Shown: positions 9,141 through 17,618, counted from the first letter of the stretch. The stretch: DNA of 64,000 nucleotides from Paenibacillus borealis (GCF_000758665.1 NZ_CP009285.1:1240001-1304000); one strand, 5' to 3'. Notes: generated by a model not told the origin, from the sequence alone. A program made the numbers and translations.

Positions 9141-9396
9141 CAGGTAAGTAATTGATTCAGCGAGCCGAGAATATGAGGCGAGCAGCTTATCTGCTAAAAA
9201 ACCAAGGGACGGTGCTTGGAGGAGCGCAGAGAAAATTTGGAGCTGCAGGAGCGTCAGCGTCCGCCTTTGTCTTCTGATTTCAACCGCAAACAGCGGTCCA
9301 ATCAATGAAATCAGAAGACAACAGCGGCCGGAAGCCCAAACTTTTCTCGCAGCGACGACACACACCGGACCTACCAAGGCAAAGGAGGATACCTTC
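9141..9396 (+). other. Intergenic region holding structured repeat copy A
   Basis: A 256-base gap within an otherwise tightly packed operon. Most of it is taken by the repeat element described separately (9236-9340). The outer stem can be extended by GAGAAAA (9229-9235) with TTTTCTC (9342-9348). No open frame with a credible start is present. AAAGGAGG at 9381-9388 serves the next gene. Confidence 0.8.
9236..9340 (+). repeat. Structured intergenic repeat, copy A (three-stem element)
   Basis: Three nested structures are visible: an outer stem TTTGG/CCAAA (9236-9240, 9336-9340); a small hairpin GGAGC-GTCA-GCgTCC; and a long stem TCTTCTGATTTC/GAAATCAGAAGA (9270-9281, 9307-9318) topped by ACCGC/GCGGT (9283-9287, 9293-9297). 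The same layout occurs at 15846-15989 and, on the other strand, at 58740-58844. The stem sequences differ between copies but stay paired. Sense orientation relative to the polysaccharide genes. Confidence 0.85.
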
Positions 9397-10251
9397 ATGG
9401 ATTCAATGACAAGCGTGCTTGGCGGCCGGGGGAGTTACCCGATATCGGCGGTCATCATTGCTCAGGATGACGAAGTTCGAATCTCCGCAGCAATTCAGTC
9501 CTGCCGGTTGTTCGCCGACGAGGTGGTTGTAATCGACGGAGGGAGCAAAGACGGGACGGTACAGCTGTCCGAAAGCCTGGGATGCCGGGTGTACGTTAAC
9601 CCATGGCCCGGATACGCGAAGCAAAGGGAATTCGGAGTGGAACGCGCCGTCCATGATTGGGTCTTCCTGATTGATACCGACGAAGTGGTCAGTGAAGAGC
9701 TGGCGCAGGATATTCTGGAGCGCAAGCCGGGACTTACGGATGCAACCGTAGCGTTCTCGCTATACCGGATTGGTGATTTTCTCGGCAAATGGCTGGATAA
9801 GGGGGAGTACCTCGTGCGGCTGTATAACCGCAAGGAGTATGGGATCCGCAACAGCCTGGTGCATGAGATGCCCGAGGTATCCGAGGAACGGACGGTGAAG
9901 CTGAACGGAACGCTGTGGCATCAAGGCTTCCGCAGCATCAACGACCACGTGGCCCGGTTCAACAAATACACGGATCTGGAAGCGCAAAGCGCCTTTGCCA
10001 GCGGCAAGCCGTTCAAGCTGAGCCACCTGCTGCTGCGGCCGCCGGCACGCTTCCTCCAGAAGTATTTCGTGCACGGCTTATTCAAAAAAGGCATTTCAGG
10101 CTTCGCGGTATCGATATTCTGGGTGATGTATGAATTCATGGTCGGCTTCAAGCATTACGAATTGCACAGCTCCGGCAAGCTGACCCGGCATAATGCCATG
10201 GGCCAGGCCGAGAAGGAGAACAAAGGGGAGAGAAGCTATGTCGTACAATGA
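9397..10251 (+). CDS. Glycosyltransferase family 2 (WaaE/KdtX-like)
   Basis: Inverting GT-A transferase of 284 residues resembling the WaaE group that adds hexoses to surface glycans. Motifs: SAVIIAQDDEVRISAAIQSC at the N-terminus, DEVVVIDGGSKDGT, the characteristic PWPGYAKQREFGV, and the metal-binding FLIDTDEVVSEEL. The C-terminal third contains a hydrophobic patch (FAVSIFWVMYEFMVGF) consistent with membrane contact. AAAGGAGG precedes ATG 9397. It follows repeat copy A, so it may be the first gene of a second transcription segment of the operon. The next gene begins 14 bases before its end. Confidence 0.9.
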   Translation: MDSMTSVLGGRGSYPISAVIIAQDDEVRISAAIQSCRLFADEVVVIDGGSKDGTVQLSESLGCRVYVNPWPGYAKQREFGVERAVHDWVFLIDTDEVVSEELAQDILERKPGLTDATVAFSLYRIGDFLGKWLDKGEYLVRLYNRKEYGIRNSLVHEMPEVSEERTVKLNGTLWHQGFRSINDHVARFNKYTDLEAQSAFASGKPFKLSHLLLRPPARFLQKYFVHGLFKKGISGFAVSIFWVMYEFMVGFKHYELHSSGKLTRHNAMGQAEKENKGERSYVVQ

Positions 10252-11428
10252 CGGATTGAACATTATGACGACCGGCCTCAGCTGGCCCTCGTTACAGCCC
10301 GGAGGACTTAACACTTATTTCAAATCCGTATGTGAGCAGCTCTCCTCAAGGAACCTGGTGCATGCCCTGATCTGTAGTCAGGAGACACCCGCTACCCCGA
10401 AGGAACTGATCATCCACAACGCCGGCGATCCCAAGGAGACGATCTGGAAACGCAAGGATGCCTTCCAGCGCAAGGCGGCGGACCTGATGGGAGACGGCAG
10501 CGGGCGGATTGATATCCTCTATACCCACTTCGCACCTTACGGCATCGGGCCGGCGATTGAAGCGAAGAAGCGGGGCATTCCGGTGGTGATGACCTTCCAC
10601 GGCCCCTGGAATGAAGAGATGAAGATCGAAGGTCAAGGCATTAAGCACAAGGTCAAAACAACGATTGCCAAATCGATTGAACATAAGGCTTACAAGCTGG
10701 CGGACAAATTCATCGTCCTCAGCGAATACTTCCGCAATATGCTGCATGATCTGCATGGGGTGCCGCTGCACAAGATCATCGTCATTCCGGGTGCTGCCAA
10801 TGTGGAACGCTTCGTGCCTTCCACCAACCGGCTGGCGATCCGGCGGACGCTGAATTTGCCGGAAGGTGCAACTACCGTGCTGACCGTCCGGCGGCTGATG
10901 AACCGGATGGGGCTGCTGCAGCTGCTCGAAGCCTGGAAGCAGGTGGCCGAGCGGTTCCCGAACGCGATTCTGCTGATCGGGGGCAAAGGCCCGCTGCGCG
11001 GAGAGCTCGAAGAGAAAATAGCCGATTATGGACTGGGCAACAAAGTCCGGCTCCTGGGCTATATTCCCGATCATGAGCTGGCCTCCTATTATCAGGCGGC
11101 GGACATGTTCGTAGTTCCTTCGCAGGCACTGGAAGGCTTCGGCCTGATCACCGTGGAGGCGCTGGCCTCCGGACTTCCGGTGATGGCGACTCCGGTCGGC
11201 GGCAACAAGGAGATTCTGCAGGGCTTCCGGCCGGAGCTGTTGTTCAAGAGTGCAGCCAGCGACGATATGGCGGAAGGCATGATTCATATGCTAAGCAACC
11301 GCAAGCTGCTGCCGGGCCGTGACGAATGCCGGAATCATGTGCTGGAGAAGTATACCTGGCAGCATGTAGGCGACAAGATAGAGTCCGTATTCCTCGAAAC
11401 TTTGGGAAAGGGTGTGAGCGTAGGATGA
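10238..11428 (+). CDS. Glycosyltransferase family 4, first of three
   Basis: Retaining GT-B transferase of 396 residues. The N-terminal domain opens with GLSWPSLQPGGLNTYFKSVC, the glycine-rich acceptor loop. The C-terminal donor-binding domain shows LLIGGKGPLRGELEEK, then LEGFGLITVEALASGLPV, the E-x7-E motif of the family. Start ATG 10238 follows AAGGGGAG and overlaps the previous gene by 14 bases; a longer frame from 10193 has no matching ribosome site. It ends with a 4-base overlap (ATGA) into the next glycosyltransferase. Sugar specificity is not deducible; mannose is plausible because manC is in the locus. Confidence 0.9.
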   Translation: MSYNDGLNIMTTGLSWPSLQPGGLNTYFKSVCEQLSSRNLVHALICSQETPATPKELIIHNAGDPKETIWKRKDAFQRKAADLMGDGSGRIDILYTHFAPYGIGPAIEAKKRGIPVVMTFHGPWNEEMKIEGQGIKHKVKTTIAKSIEHKAYKLADKFIVLSEYFRNMLHDLHGVPLHKIIVIPGAANVERFVPSTNRLAIRRTLNLPEGATTVLTVRRLMNRMGLLQLLEAWKQVAERFPNAILLIGGKGPLRGELEEKIADYGLGNKVRLLGYIPDHELASYYQAADMFVVPSQALEGFGLITVEALASGLPVMATPVGGNKEILQGFRPELLFKSAASDDMAEGMIHMLSNRKLLPGRDECRNHVLEKYTWQHVGDKIESVFLETLGKGVSVG

Positions 11429-12564
11429 TCAAAGTCGCTTATATTGATCACACCGCCAAATGGAGCGGCGGAGAGGTTGCCTTGTTCAACATTCTCACCA
11501 ATATCGGTGAACAGATTAGCCCGCTGGTGATTCTGGCGGAAGAAGGCACTTTGGCGGAACGCCTGCGGGAGAAGGGCATCGATGTCCGCATTATCCCGCT
11601 GGATGAGAGCATCCGCAGCCGCGGACGCAACGCTGTGAATCTCGGGGCCCCGGCTGCTGCAATGAAGCTGCTGGCCTACGGCCGCAAGCTCGCCCCGCTG
11701 CTCAAAGAGGAGAAGGTCGATTGCGTGCATACCAATTCGCTGAAATCGGCATTTTACGGAGCGGTGGCTGCCAAAAAAGCCGGAGTGCCCCTGATCTGGC
11801 ATATCCGGGACCATATCGGAGCCCCGTACCTGAAGCCGGTTGTCGCCAAGGCGATCCGGCTGCTGTCACGCCTGCTGCCGAACGGCGTCATCGCCAATTC
11901 CCATTCCACGCTGAATGCACTGGAGCTGCCGCGGTCGAAGAAGACGCTGGTCGTCTACTCCGCTTTTGCCAAAGCCATCGGTGAAGGAATCGGCAAGCGG
12001 GACCAGAAGGACTTCAACGTCCTGCTGGTGGGACGCCTGGCTCACTGGAAAGGCCAGCATATTGTACTGGAAGCTGCCAAGGCCTTCAAGAATGACCGCC
12101 GGGTGAAATTCTGGCTTGCCGGGGACGCGCTGTTCGGGGAAGAGGAGTACAAACAGGAATTAATTCAGCAGATGCAGCAAGGCAACATTACCAATGTCAG
12201 CCTGCTGGGTCATGTAGATGACATACAAGGACTTATGAACAAAGCCGATTTGCTGATTCACACGTCGATCACCCCCGAGCCGTTTGGCCAGGTCATCGTC
12301 GAAGGTATGGCGGCCGGACTGCCGGTGATTGCCTCCAATGAAGGCGGACCGGTGGAGATTGTAGTTCCTGGCGTAACAGGACTGCTGATCCAGCCGGGAG
12401 ATGCTACTGTACTTGCAGACTCCATCACCTGGATGCTGAACCATCCCGAAGAGCGTAGACGGATGGCGGATAATGGAATGAAACGGGTGAAAGAGCATTT
12501 TGTCATCGAGAACACGGTCAAGGATATCGTCGCTTACTACAAAGGTTTGCTGGCGGTTACCTGA
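11425..12564 (+). CDS. Glycosyltransferase family 4, second of three
   Basis: GT-B transferase of 379 residues. KVAYIDHTAKWSGGEVALF at the start is the Gly-Gly acceptor loop; the donor domain has LLVGRLAHWKGQH, WLAGDALFGEEEY and EPFGQVIVEGMAAGLPV with the E-x7-E pair, followed by SNEGGPVEIV. ATG 11425 overlaps the preceding TGA, so this and the preceding enzyme are likely co-translated and act in the same assembly. It is followed by a 102-base gap with no hairpin. Donor sugar unknown. Confidence 0.9.
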   Translation: MIKVAYIDHTAKWSGGEVALFNILTNIGEQISPLVILAEEGTLAERLREKGIDVRIIPLDESIRSRGRNAVNLGAPAAAMKLLAYGRKLAPLLKEEKVDCVHTNSLKSAFYGAVAAKKAGVPLIWHIRDHIGAPYLKPVVAKAIRLLSRLLPNGVIANSHSTLNALELPRSKKTLVVYSAFAKAIGEGIGKRDQKDFNVLLVGRLAHWKGQHIVLEAAKAFKNDRRVKFWLAGDALFGEEEYKQELIQQMQQGNITNVSLLGHVDDIQGLMNKADLLIHTSITPEPFGQVIVEGMAAGLPVIASNEGGPVEIVVPGVTGLLIQPGDATVLADSITWMLNHPEERRRMADNGMKRVKEHFVIENTVKDIVAYYKGLLAVT

Positions 12565-12666
12565 CCCTCTGCCTTGAACAATGCTTAAGACTTGCTTCAC
12601 CATCCGTTCCTACCATGCGTTCACTGCTTGATGATGCTGCTCCATAAAACTTTGAGGATGATTCAC

Positions 12667-13767
12667 ATGAAAATTGCGATAGCGCACGATTACTTAATCC
12701 AAATGGGCGGAGCGGAAAGAGTGGTGGAGGTTTTTCATCACATGTATCCGGATGCTCCGATCTTCACAACGGTTTTTAACGGAAGCCGCCTGACCGATAA
12801 CCTCAAAGATGCGGATATCCGGGCCTCCTGGCTGCAGAAAATCCCGGGTGTGAAGAAGAATTTCAAAGGGGTGCTGCCGCTCTATCCGATGGCCGTCCGC
12901 GATTTGGACTTCAGCGGGTATGATATCGTCCTTAGCTCCAGCAGTGCTTTTATGAAAAGCATCCAGGTTCCCGAGTCTACATTTCATCTGTGTTACTGCC
13001 ATACCCCCATGCGGTTCGCCTGGGATTATGACACCTACATGGAGCGCCAGTCGAATTCCGGTATATTCAAAAGACTGCTCAAGGTATACATGCAGCGCCT
13101 GAAGAACTGGGACCAGCGTACCTCCAAAAATGTAAATCAGTTCGTAGCCAACTCCTCCGTCGTGAAGACGCGGATTCAGAATTATTATCACCGGGATTCC
13201 GATGTGATCTTCCCGCCGATTAATACAGCGCGCTTCACCAGCTCTCCTACCATTGGAGATTACTATCTGATCGTATCCCGGCTGGTTTCCTACAAGCGGA
13301 TCGATCTGGCAGTGGAGGCGTTCAACCGTAACGGGGTGAAGCTGTATATCGTGGGAGACGGGCCGGACCGCAAACGTCTGGAAGGCATGGCCAAGGATAA
13401 TGTATCCTTCCTGGGCCGGCTGGAGGATGAGGAAGTGACAGGGCTGATGTCGCAGTGCCGGGCGCTTGTTTTTCCCGGAGAAGAGGATTTCGGCATTACG
13501 CCGCTGGAGGCGAATGCAGCTGGAAGACCGGTCATCGCCTATCAGGCCGGAGGAGCGCTGGACACGATTATTCCTTACGTCAACGGCGTGTTCTTCCAGC
13601 ACCAGGAAGTTGATGATCTGCTCCAGGCCATTGATGAGGCTGAGTCCTATGCGTGGGATATCGAGCAGATTATGGGCCATGCACGCAAATTCGATGAGCA
13701 GGCGTTTATGGTCCAGTTCAAGCAGTATGTGGAACAGGCCTACGTCAATTTCCTAAAAGGAGGATGA
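12667..13767 (+). CDS. Glycosyltransferase family 4, third of three
   Basis: GT-B transferase of 366 residues. The N-terminus KIAIAHDYLIQMGGAERVV is the acceptor loop common to WcaC/mannosyltransferase-like members; YCHTPMRFAWDYD is also typical of that branch. The donor domain has IVSRLVSYKRIDLAVEAF, IVGDGPDRKRLEG and EEDFGITPLEANAAGRPV. These features resemble mannosyltransferases using GDP-mannose, consistent with ManC in the locus, but this is inference. ATG 12667 has GAGGATGA upstream; the reading frame extends 75 bases further up without a better start. Four bases separate it from the UDP-glucose dehydrogenase gene. Confidence 0.9.
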   Translation: MKIAIAHDYLIQMGGAERVVEVFHHMYPDAPIFTTVFNGSRLTDNLKDADIRASWLQKIPGVKKNFKGVLPLYPMAVRDLDFSGYDIVLSSSSAFMKSIQVPESTFHLCYCHTPMRFAWDYDTYMERQSNSGIFKRLLKVYMQRLKNWDQRTSKNVNQFVANSSVVKTRIQNYYHRDSDVIFPPINTARFTSSPTIGDYYLIVSRLVSYKRIDLAVEAFNRNGVKLYIVGDGPDRKRLEGMAKDNVSFLGRLEDEEVTGLMSQCRALVFPGEEDFGITPLEANAAGRPVIAYQAGGALDTIIPYVNGVFFQHQEVDDLLQAIDEAESYAWDIEQIMGHARKFDEQAFMVQFKQYVEQAYVNFLKGG

Positions 13768-13771
13768 TTGT

Positions 13772-15112
13772 ATGAAACTCGCAGTAATCGGTACCGGCTA
13801 TGTAGGTCTTGTCTCAGGTGTATGCTTCACCCTTAACGGTAATCATGTCATCTGTGTCGATAAGGATGAGGCGAAGATTGAGAAGCTGAACCGGATGGAA
13901 TCACCCATCTATGAGCCGGGCATTGAGGCGCTGATTGAAATGAATCTCCGCGAGGGCAGGCTGAGCTTCTCGGCCGATCTTAAGGATTCGGTCCGCCGCT
14001 CCGACATCGTCATTCTTGCAGTAGGTACTCCCTCACTGCCGGGCGGTGAAGCAGATTTAAGGTATATCGAAGGGGCAGCCATTGAGATAGCCCAGGCGAT
14101 GGAAGGCTACAAGATCATCATGACCAAGTCGACCGTTCCGGTAGGCACCAATGAGAAAATCCGCAATATTATTGCGATGCATACGAATCATCCCTTCGAT
14201 ATTGTCTCCGCCCCTGAGTTCCTCCGTGAAGGCTCCGCGATCCGCGACACACTTCACCCCGACCGGATCGTAATCGGACTCGACAATCCTCAGCTTGAGC
14301 CGACGATGCGCCAGCTGCATCAGGGCTTCACGGATAATGTATTCGTCACGGATATCCGCAGCGCCGAGATGATCAAATATGCTTCAAATGCGTTCCTGGC
14401 CACGAAGATATCGTTCATTAACGAGATTGCTAACATTTGCGAAAAAGTGGGAGCTGATGTAACCGAAGTGGCAGAAGGCATGGGGATGGACCGGAGAATC
14501 GGATCTACCTTCCTGCAGGCCGGCATCGGTTATGGAGGCTCCTGTTTCCCGAAAGACACCAATGCGCTGATCCAGATCGCCGGCAACGTGGACTACGAGT
14601 TCAAACTGCTGAAATCGGTTGTTGAGGTCAACAAAGGCCAGCGCTTCATGATTATCTCCAAGCTGCATGAGTCGCTGGGCAGCCTGCGCGGTGCGGTCAT
14701 CGGCATCTGGGGCTTAGCCTTTAAGCCGAACACCGATGATGTGCGCGAAGCCCCAGCCCGTGAGATTGTTGAAGCGCTGGTTGCCGAAGGCGCAACCGTG
14801 AAGCTCTATGATCCGATTGCCGCTGAGAACTTCAGAGCGCAATACGATCATCCGCAGCTCCGCTGGTGCGGGCTGGCGGAAGAAGCTGCCGAAGGCAGCG
14901 ATGCGGTATGCCTCCTCACCGACTGGAGCCAGTTCAAGGATATCGATCTGCATCTGCTGGCGAAGAGCATGCGCCGCCAAGTGTTGATCGACGGCCGCAA
15001 CGTCTATACCAAAGAGCAGATCGAGGGCACCGGCCTGGAGTATCATTCCGTCGGCCGCCCGCAGATGGGCGGCCTTAGCGGATTCTCCGCCAGCGTTGCC
15101 GGCGCGATTTAA
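13772..15112 (+). CDS. ugd: UDP-glucose 6-dehydrogenase
   Basis: Oxidises UDP-glucose to UDP-glucuronate with two NAD+. 446 residues, normal for the TuaD/Ugd family. The Rossmann motif GTGYVGLVSG is at residues 7-16; SAPEFLREGSAI and the catalytic GYGGSCFPKDT, with Cys at about residue 258, are intact; the C-terminal UDP-binding domain follows (GLAFKPNTDDVREAP). With GalU it supplies an acidic building block, so the polymer probably contains glucuronic acid. AAAGGAGG precedes the ATG. It is the last gene before a ~1-kb non-coding, hairpin-rich stretch. Confidence 0.96.
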   Translation: MKLAVIGTGYVGLVSGVCFTLNGNHVICVDKDEAKIEKLNRMESPIYEPGIEALIEMNLREGRLSFSADLKDSVRRSDIVILAVGTPSLPGGEADLRYIEGAAIEIAQAMEGYKIIMTKSTVPVGTNEKIRNIIAMHTNHPFDIVSAPEFLREGSAIRDTLHPDRIVIGLDNPQLEPTMRQLHQGFTDNVFVTDIRSAEMIKYASNAFLATKISFINEIANICEKVGADVTEVAEGMGMDRRIGSTFLQAGIGYGGSCFPKDTNALIQIAGNVDYEFKLLKSVVEVNKGQRFMIISKLHESLGSLRGAVIGIWGLAFKPNTDDVREAPAREIVEALVAEGATVKLYDPIAAENFRAQYDHPQLRWCGLAEEAAEGSDAVCLLTDWSQFKDIDLHLLAKSMRRQVLIDGRNVYTKEQIEGTGLEYHSVGRPQMGGLSGFSASVAGAI

Positions 15113-15144
15113 TCCCTTGGTCTATCAGGGTTCCTGCAGCCTCC

Positions 15145-15530
15145 TGCTGAAAGTGTGCTGCATGGGAAAATTAGAGGGAAAAATCCCTCTGTTTTCGCCG
15201 AAAGTCGGCTACATGAGGGGATTAAAGGAAAAAATCCCTCTGATTCCGCTGAAAGTGCGCTGCATGGTGAAATGAGGGGCATTAGCGCTCTTGATTTCGC
15301 CGGATTTGATCTAAACGAGGAAATGAGGGGCAAAAGTGCTCTTGATTTCGCTGAATGCAGGCTAAAGGAGGAAATGAGGAGCAAAAGTGCTCTTGATTTC
15401 GCTGAATGCAGGCTAAAGGAGGAAATGAGGAGCAAAAGTGCTCTTGATTTCACCAGATGCGGGCTAAACGAGGAAATGAGGAGCAAAGGTGCACTTGATT
15501 TCACCGCCGCGTAAGTGAGCGTCAAAAACT
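15145..15530 (+). repeat. 51-bp tandem repeat array, locus 1 (seven stem-loop units)
   Basis: Stem-loops start at about 15173, 15224, 15275, 15325, 15376, 15427 and 15478, a period of 51 bases. A typical unit reads GAGGAGCAAAAGTGCTCTT followed by GATTTCGCTGAATGCAGGC. Stem bases change between units but pairing is largely kept, for example AGAGGGA/TCCCTCT in unit 1 and GGAGCA/TGCTCT in later units. The same repeat family is found at 48810-49121. Both strands stay open because 51 is divisible by three. Confidence 0.92.
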
Positions 15531-15720
15531 TGGAACAAGAATCTTGTGTTCCTTCACCCGCTGCTATAGCCAACGGGAATAACTTGGAACAAGAGTTTTG
15601 GGGTATCCCGCCGCTTGATTGAGCGGCGACGCCTTGGAACAAGCGTGAGCTGGCCTTGCCGCCGCTAAAGCAGGCGGCAGCAATTAATTCAATTGCCGCA
15701 ACAACAAGCGGCAATAGCCG
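15529..15720 (+). other. Cluster of GC-rich hairpins with CTTGGAACAAG motifs
   Basis: CTTGGAACAAG occurs at 15529, 15583 and 15633; at the first site GGAACAAGA pairs with TCTTGtGTTCC. Further hairpins are GCCGCT/AGCGGC (15610-15615, 15622-15627), TGCCGCC/GGCGGCA near 15657-15679 and ATTGCCGC/GCGGCAAT (15692-15699, 15708-15715). No run of T follows any of them, so they do not look like simple terminators. Confidence 0.7.
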
Positions 15721-15764
15721 GATCTTTAGCCGGGAGCTTCGCCCAGGAGGCGGTGAGCGAAGGA

Positions 15765-15810
15765 TGAGAATTCACTGCTTGGGCGAATAGCCCAGCAGCT
15801 GGAATTCTCA
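15765..15810. repeat. Cruciform-type palindrome
   Basis: TGAGAATTC (15765-15773) is matched by GAATTCTCA (15802-15810), enclosing a second stem GCTTGGGC/GCCCAGC with a GAATA loop. Just upstream CTTCGC/GCGAAG (15737-15742, 15757-15762) makes another hairpin. No T run follows. Confidence 0.8.
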
Positions 15811-15845
15811 TAGGAAGCCTGTTATGTAATGGAACGGAGAGGGAT

Positions 15846-15989
15846 TTTGGAACTGTAGGAGCGATAGCGTCCGCCTGAAAGCTTTCCGTAGGAAAGCTAG
15901 CTTCGGAAGCATATGCTGTCTCCGGATTTCTACCGCGAAGAGCGGTCTAATCAGGAAATCCGGAGATGGGCAGCGGCCGAAAGTCCAAA
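15846..15989 (+). repeat. Structured intergenic repeat, copy B (with extra hairpin insert)
   Basis: Same element as copies A and C: outer stem TTTGGA/TCCAAA (15846-15851, 15984-15989), hairpin GGAGC-GATA-GCgTCC, long stem TCTCCGGATTTC/GAAATCCGGAGA (15919-15930, 15955-15966) and apical ACCGC/GCGGT (15932-15936, 15942-15946). It is about 40 bases longer than the others because of an insert at about 15876-15917 that itself folds (AGCTTTCC/GGAAAGCT and GCTTC/GGAAGC). Confidence 0.85.
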
Positions 15990-16104
15990 CATTCCTTGCA
16001 GTGACTCTCATAACAGCCAGCGCATTAAGCTTTTCCGCAATCTGCAGCTCCCAATAACAATCCGATATTTTCGCGACAACACATAAACTTAGGAGGGTTC
16101 ACTT

Positions 16105-17478
16105 ATGAAACTAGTACTTCTATCAGGCGGTTCTGGTAAACGGCTCTGGCCTTTGTCCAATGATTCACGTTCGAAGCAATTTCTGAAAGTACTGGAAAGC
16201 CCGGCAGGTGAACCGGAATCCATGGTACAGCGGGTATGGAGACAGCTGCAGGAGACAGGGATGGCAGAATCTTCATATCTGGCTACCGGCCGCAGCCAGG
16301 TAGAGATGATTCAGAGTCAACTGGGCGGCGAGGTGCCGATTATCGTTGAGCCGGAGCGGCGCGATACCTTTCCCGCCATTGCACTGACAGCAGCTTACCT
16401 GTATTCGGTCGCTGGTGTGTCACCAAGCGAGACCGTAGCCATCCTGCCTGTCGATCCTTATGTGGAGTCATCCTTCTTCGATACCGTACTGCAGCTGGAG
16501 AGCACGATGCTGGAGAGCGGCGCCAATCTGGCGCTGATGGGCGTAGTGCCTGAGCATGCTTCCGAGAAATACGGCTATATCATTCCCACCAGCGCCGAAG
16601 CTGGAGCGAGCGGTTATTTGCAGGTCAGCCACTTCCAGGAGAAGCCGGACCGCAAGCAGGCCGAGGAGCTGATCAGCCGGAACGCACTCTGGAACTGCGG
16701 CGTGTTCGCTTTCCGTCTGGGGTATCTGCTGGATATTCTGCAGCGCAAAGGGCTGCCGCTGAATTATGAGGAACTGCAGAAGCAGTACAAACTGCTGGCT
16801 TCCATCAGCTTCGACTACGAAGTGGTGGAGAAGGAAGAGAATATCGTGGTTCAGCCGTACGCCGGATTCTGGAAGGACCTGGGTACCTGGAACACTCTGA
16901 CCGAGGAAATGACCAGCAATCATGTCGGTAAAGGCTTCGTGACTGCAGATTCCGAAGGTACTTGCCTGATCAACGAACTGGACATTCCGATCACCGTGAT
17001 CGGAGCGAAGGATCTGATTATCGCCGCCAGCCCGGACGGAATTCTGGTTACGCATAAGGCAGAGAGCCCGCGCATTAAGGAAGTGCTGAAGTCTTTTGAA
17101 CAAAGACCGATGTACGAAGAACGCCGCTGGGGCCACTACAAGGTTATTGACTACGTGAAATATGCGGAAGGCAATGAGGTGCTGACGAAGCGTATCTTCA
17201 TCTCCGAAGGCAAGAACATCAGCTATCAGCTGCATCACAAACGCAGTGAAATCTGGACTATTGTCAGCGGTGAAGCCAGCATTGTGCTGAATGAGAAAAT
17301 GCATAATGTGAAGGCAGGGGATGTCGTACGGATACCGGAAGGCACCAAGCATGCGATCCTGGCGTTGACAGATATGGAATTTATCGAAGTGCAGACCGGC
17401 TCTGAGCTGGTGGAGGAAGATAACATCCGAATCACCTTGGATTGGGAAGATATCGCCTTACAGCAATTCATTTCTTAG
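16105..17478 (+). CDS. manC: Mannose-1-phosphate guanylyltransferase with C-terminal cupin
   Basis: Makes GDP-mannose for mannosyl transfer. 457 residues. The N-terminal nucleotidyltransferase domain opens with LLSGGSGKRLWPLSN, and FQEKPDRKQAEE matches the family. The C-terminal ~110 residues form a cupin of the type-II mannose-6-phosphate isomerase kind (RRWGHYKVIDY, LHHKRSEIWTIVSGEA, GDVVRIPEGTKHAI), so the protein may be bifunctional. Strong TAGGAGGG ribosome site. It stands downstream of the hairpin-rich gap and is likely expressed with the polysaccharide operon or from its own promoter. Presence of ManC next to two GH26 mannanase-type genes points to a mannose-containing polymer. Confidence 0.94.
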   Translation: MKLVLLSGGSGKRLWPLSNDSRSKQFLKVLESPAGEPESMVQRVWRQLQETGMAESSYLATGRSQVEMIQSQLGGEVPIIVEPERRDTFPAIALTAAYLYSVAGVSPSETVAILPVDPYVESSFFDTVLQLESTMLESGANLALMGVVPEHASEKYGYIIPTSAEAGASGYLQVSHFQEKPDRKQAEELISRNALWNCGVFAFRLGYLLDILQRKGLPLNYEELQKQYKLLASISFDYEVVEKEENIVVQPYAGFWKDLGTWNTLTEEMTSNHVGKGFVTADSEGTCLINELDIPITVIGAKDLIIAASPDGILVTHKAESPRIKEVLKSFEQRPMYEERRWGHYKVIDYVKYAEGNEVLTKRIFISEGKNISYQLHHKRSEIWTIVSGEASIVLNEKMHNVKAGDVVRIPEGTKHAILALTDMEFIEVQTGSELVEEDNIRITLDWEDIALQQFIS

Positions 17479-17618
17479 GTCTAAACTATCTATTTAACCA
17501 ATTGTTACAAATCCAAAACAGGTATTAAGAACCATTTATTAAGAAATTTTTATTTTTGCTCTAAACTATAACTAAATAGCGACGATACTTACGGTAAGAG
17601 GGATTGATCCTTCCAAAA

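Larger units (their letters stand above)
15113..16104 (+). other. 992-bp non-coding, hairpin-rich region between ugd and manC
   Basis: Contains, in order: a 51-bp tandem array (about 15145-15530); three CTTGGAACAAG motifs at 15529, 15583 and 15633 that roughly keep the same ~50-base spacing; hairpins at 15610-15627, 15692-15715 and 15737-15762; a cruciform at 15765-15810; and repeat copy B at 15846-15989. An open frame at 15155-15514 is explained by the 51-base period being a multiple of three, not by coding. The last ~110 bases before manC show only its ribosome site TAGGAGGG. Confidence 0.85.

Noticed and set aside
12694..13680. 328-codon antisense frame across the third GT4 gene
   Set aside because: Shadow of a confidently identified glycosyltransferase; no ribosome site or domain.
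15155..15514. Open frame of 119 codons over the 51-bp repeat
   Set aside because: The frame is a by-product of a period divisible by three; the opposite strand is equally open, the hairpin pairing explains the sequence, and no convincing ribosome site was seen.
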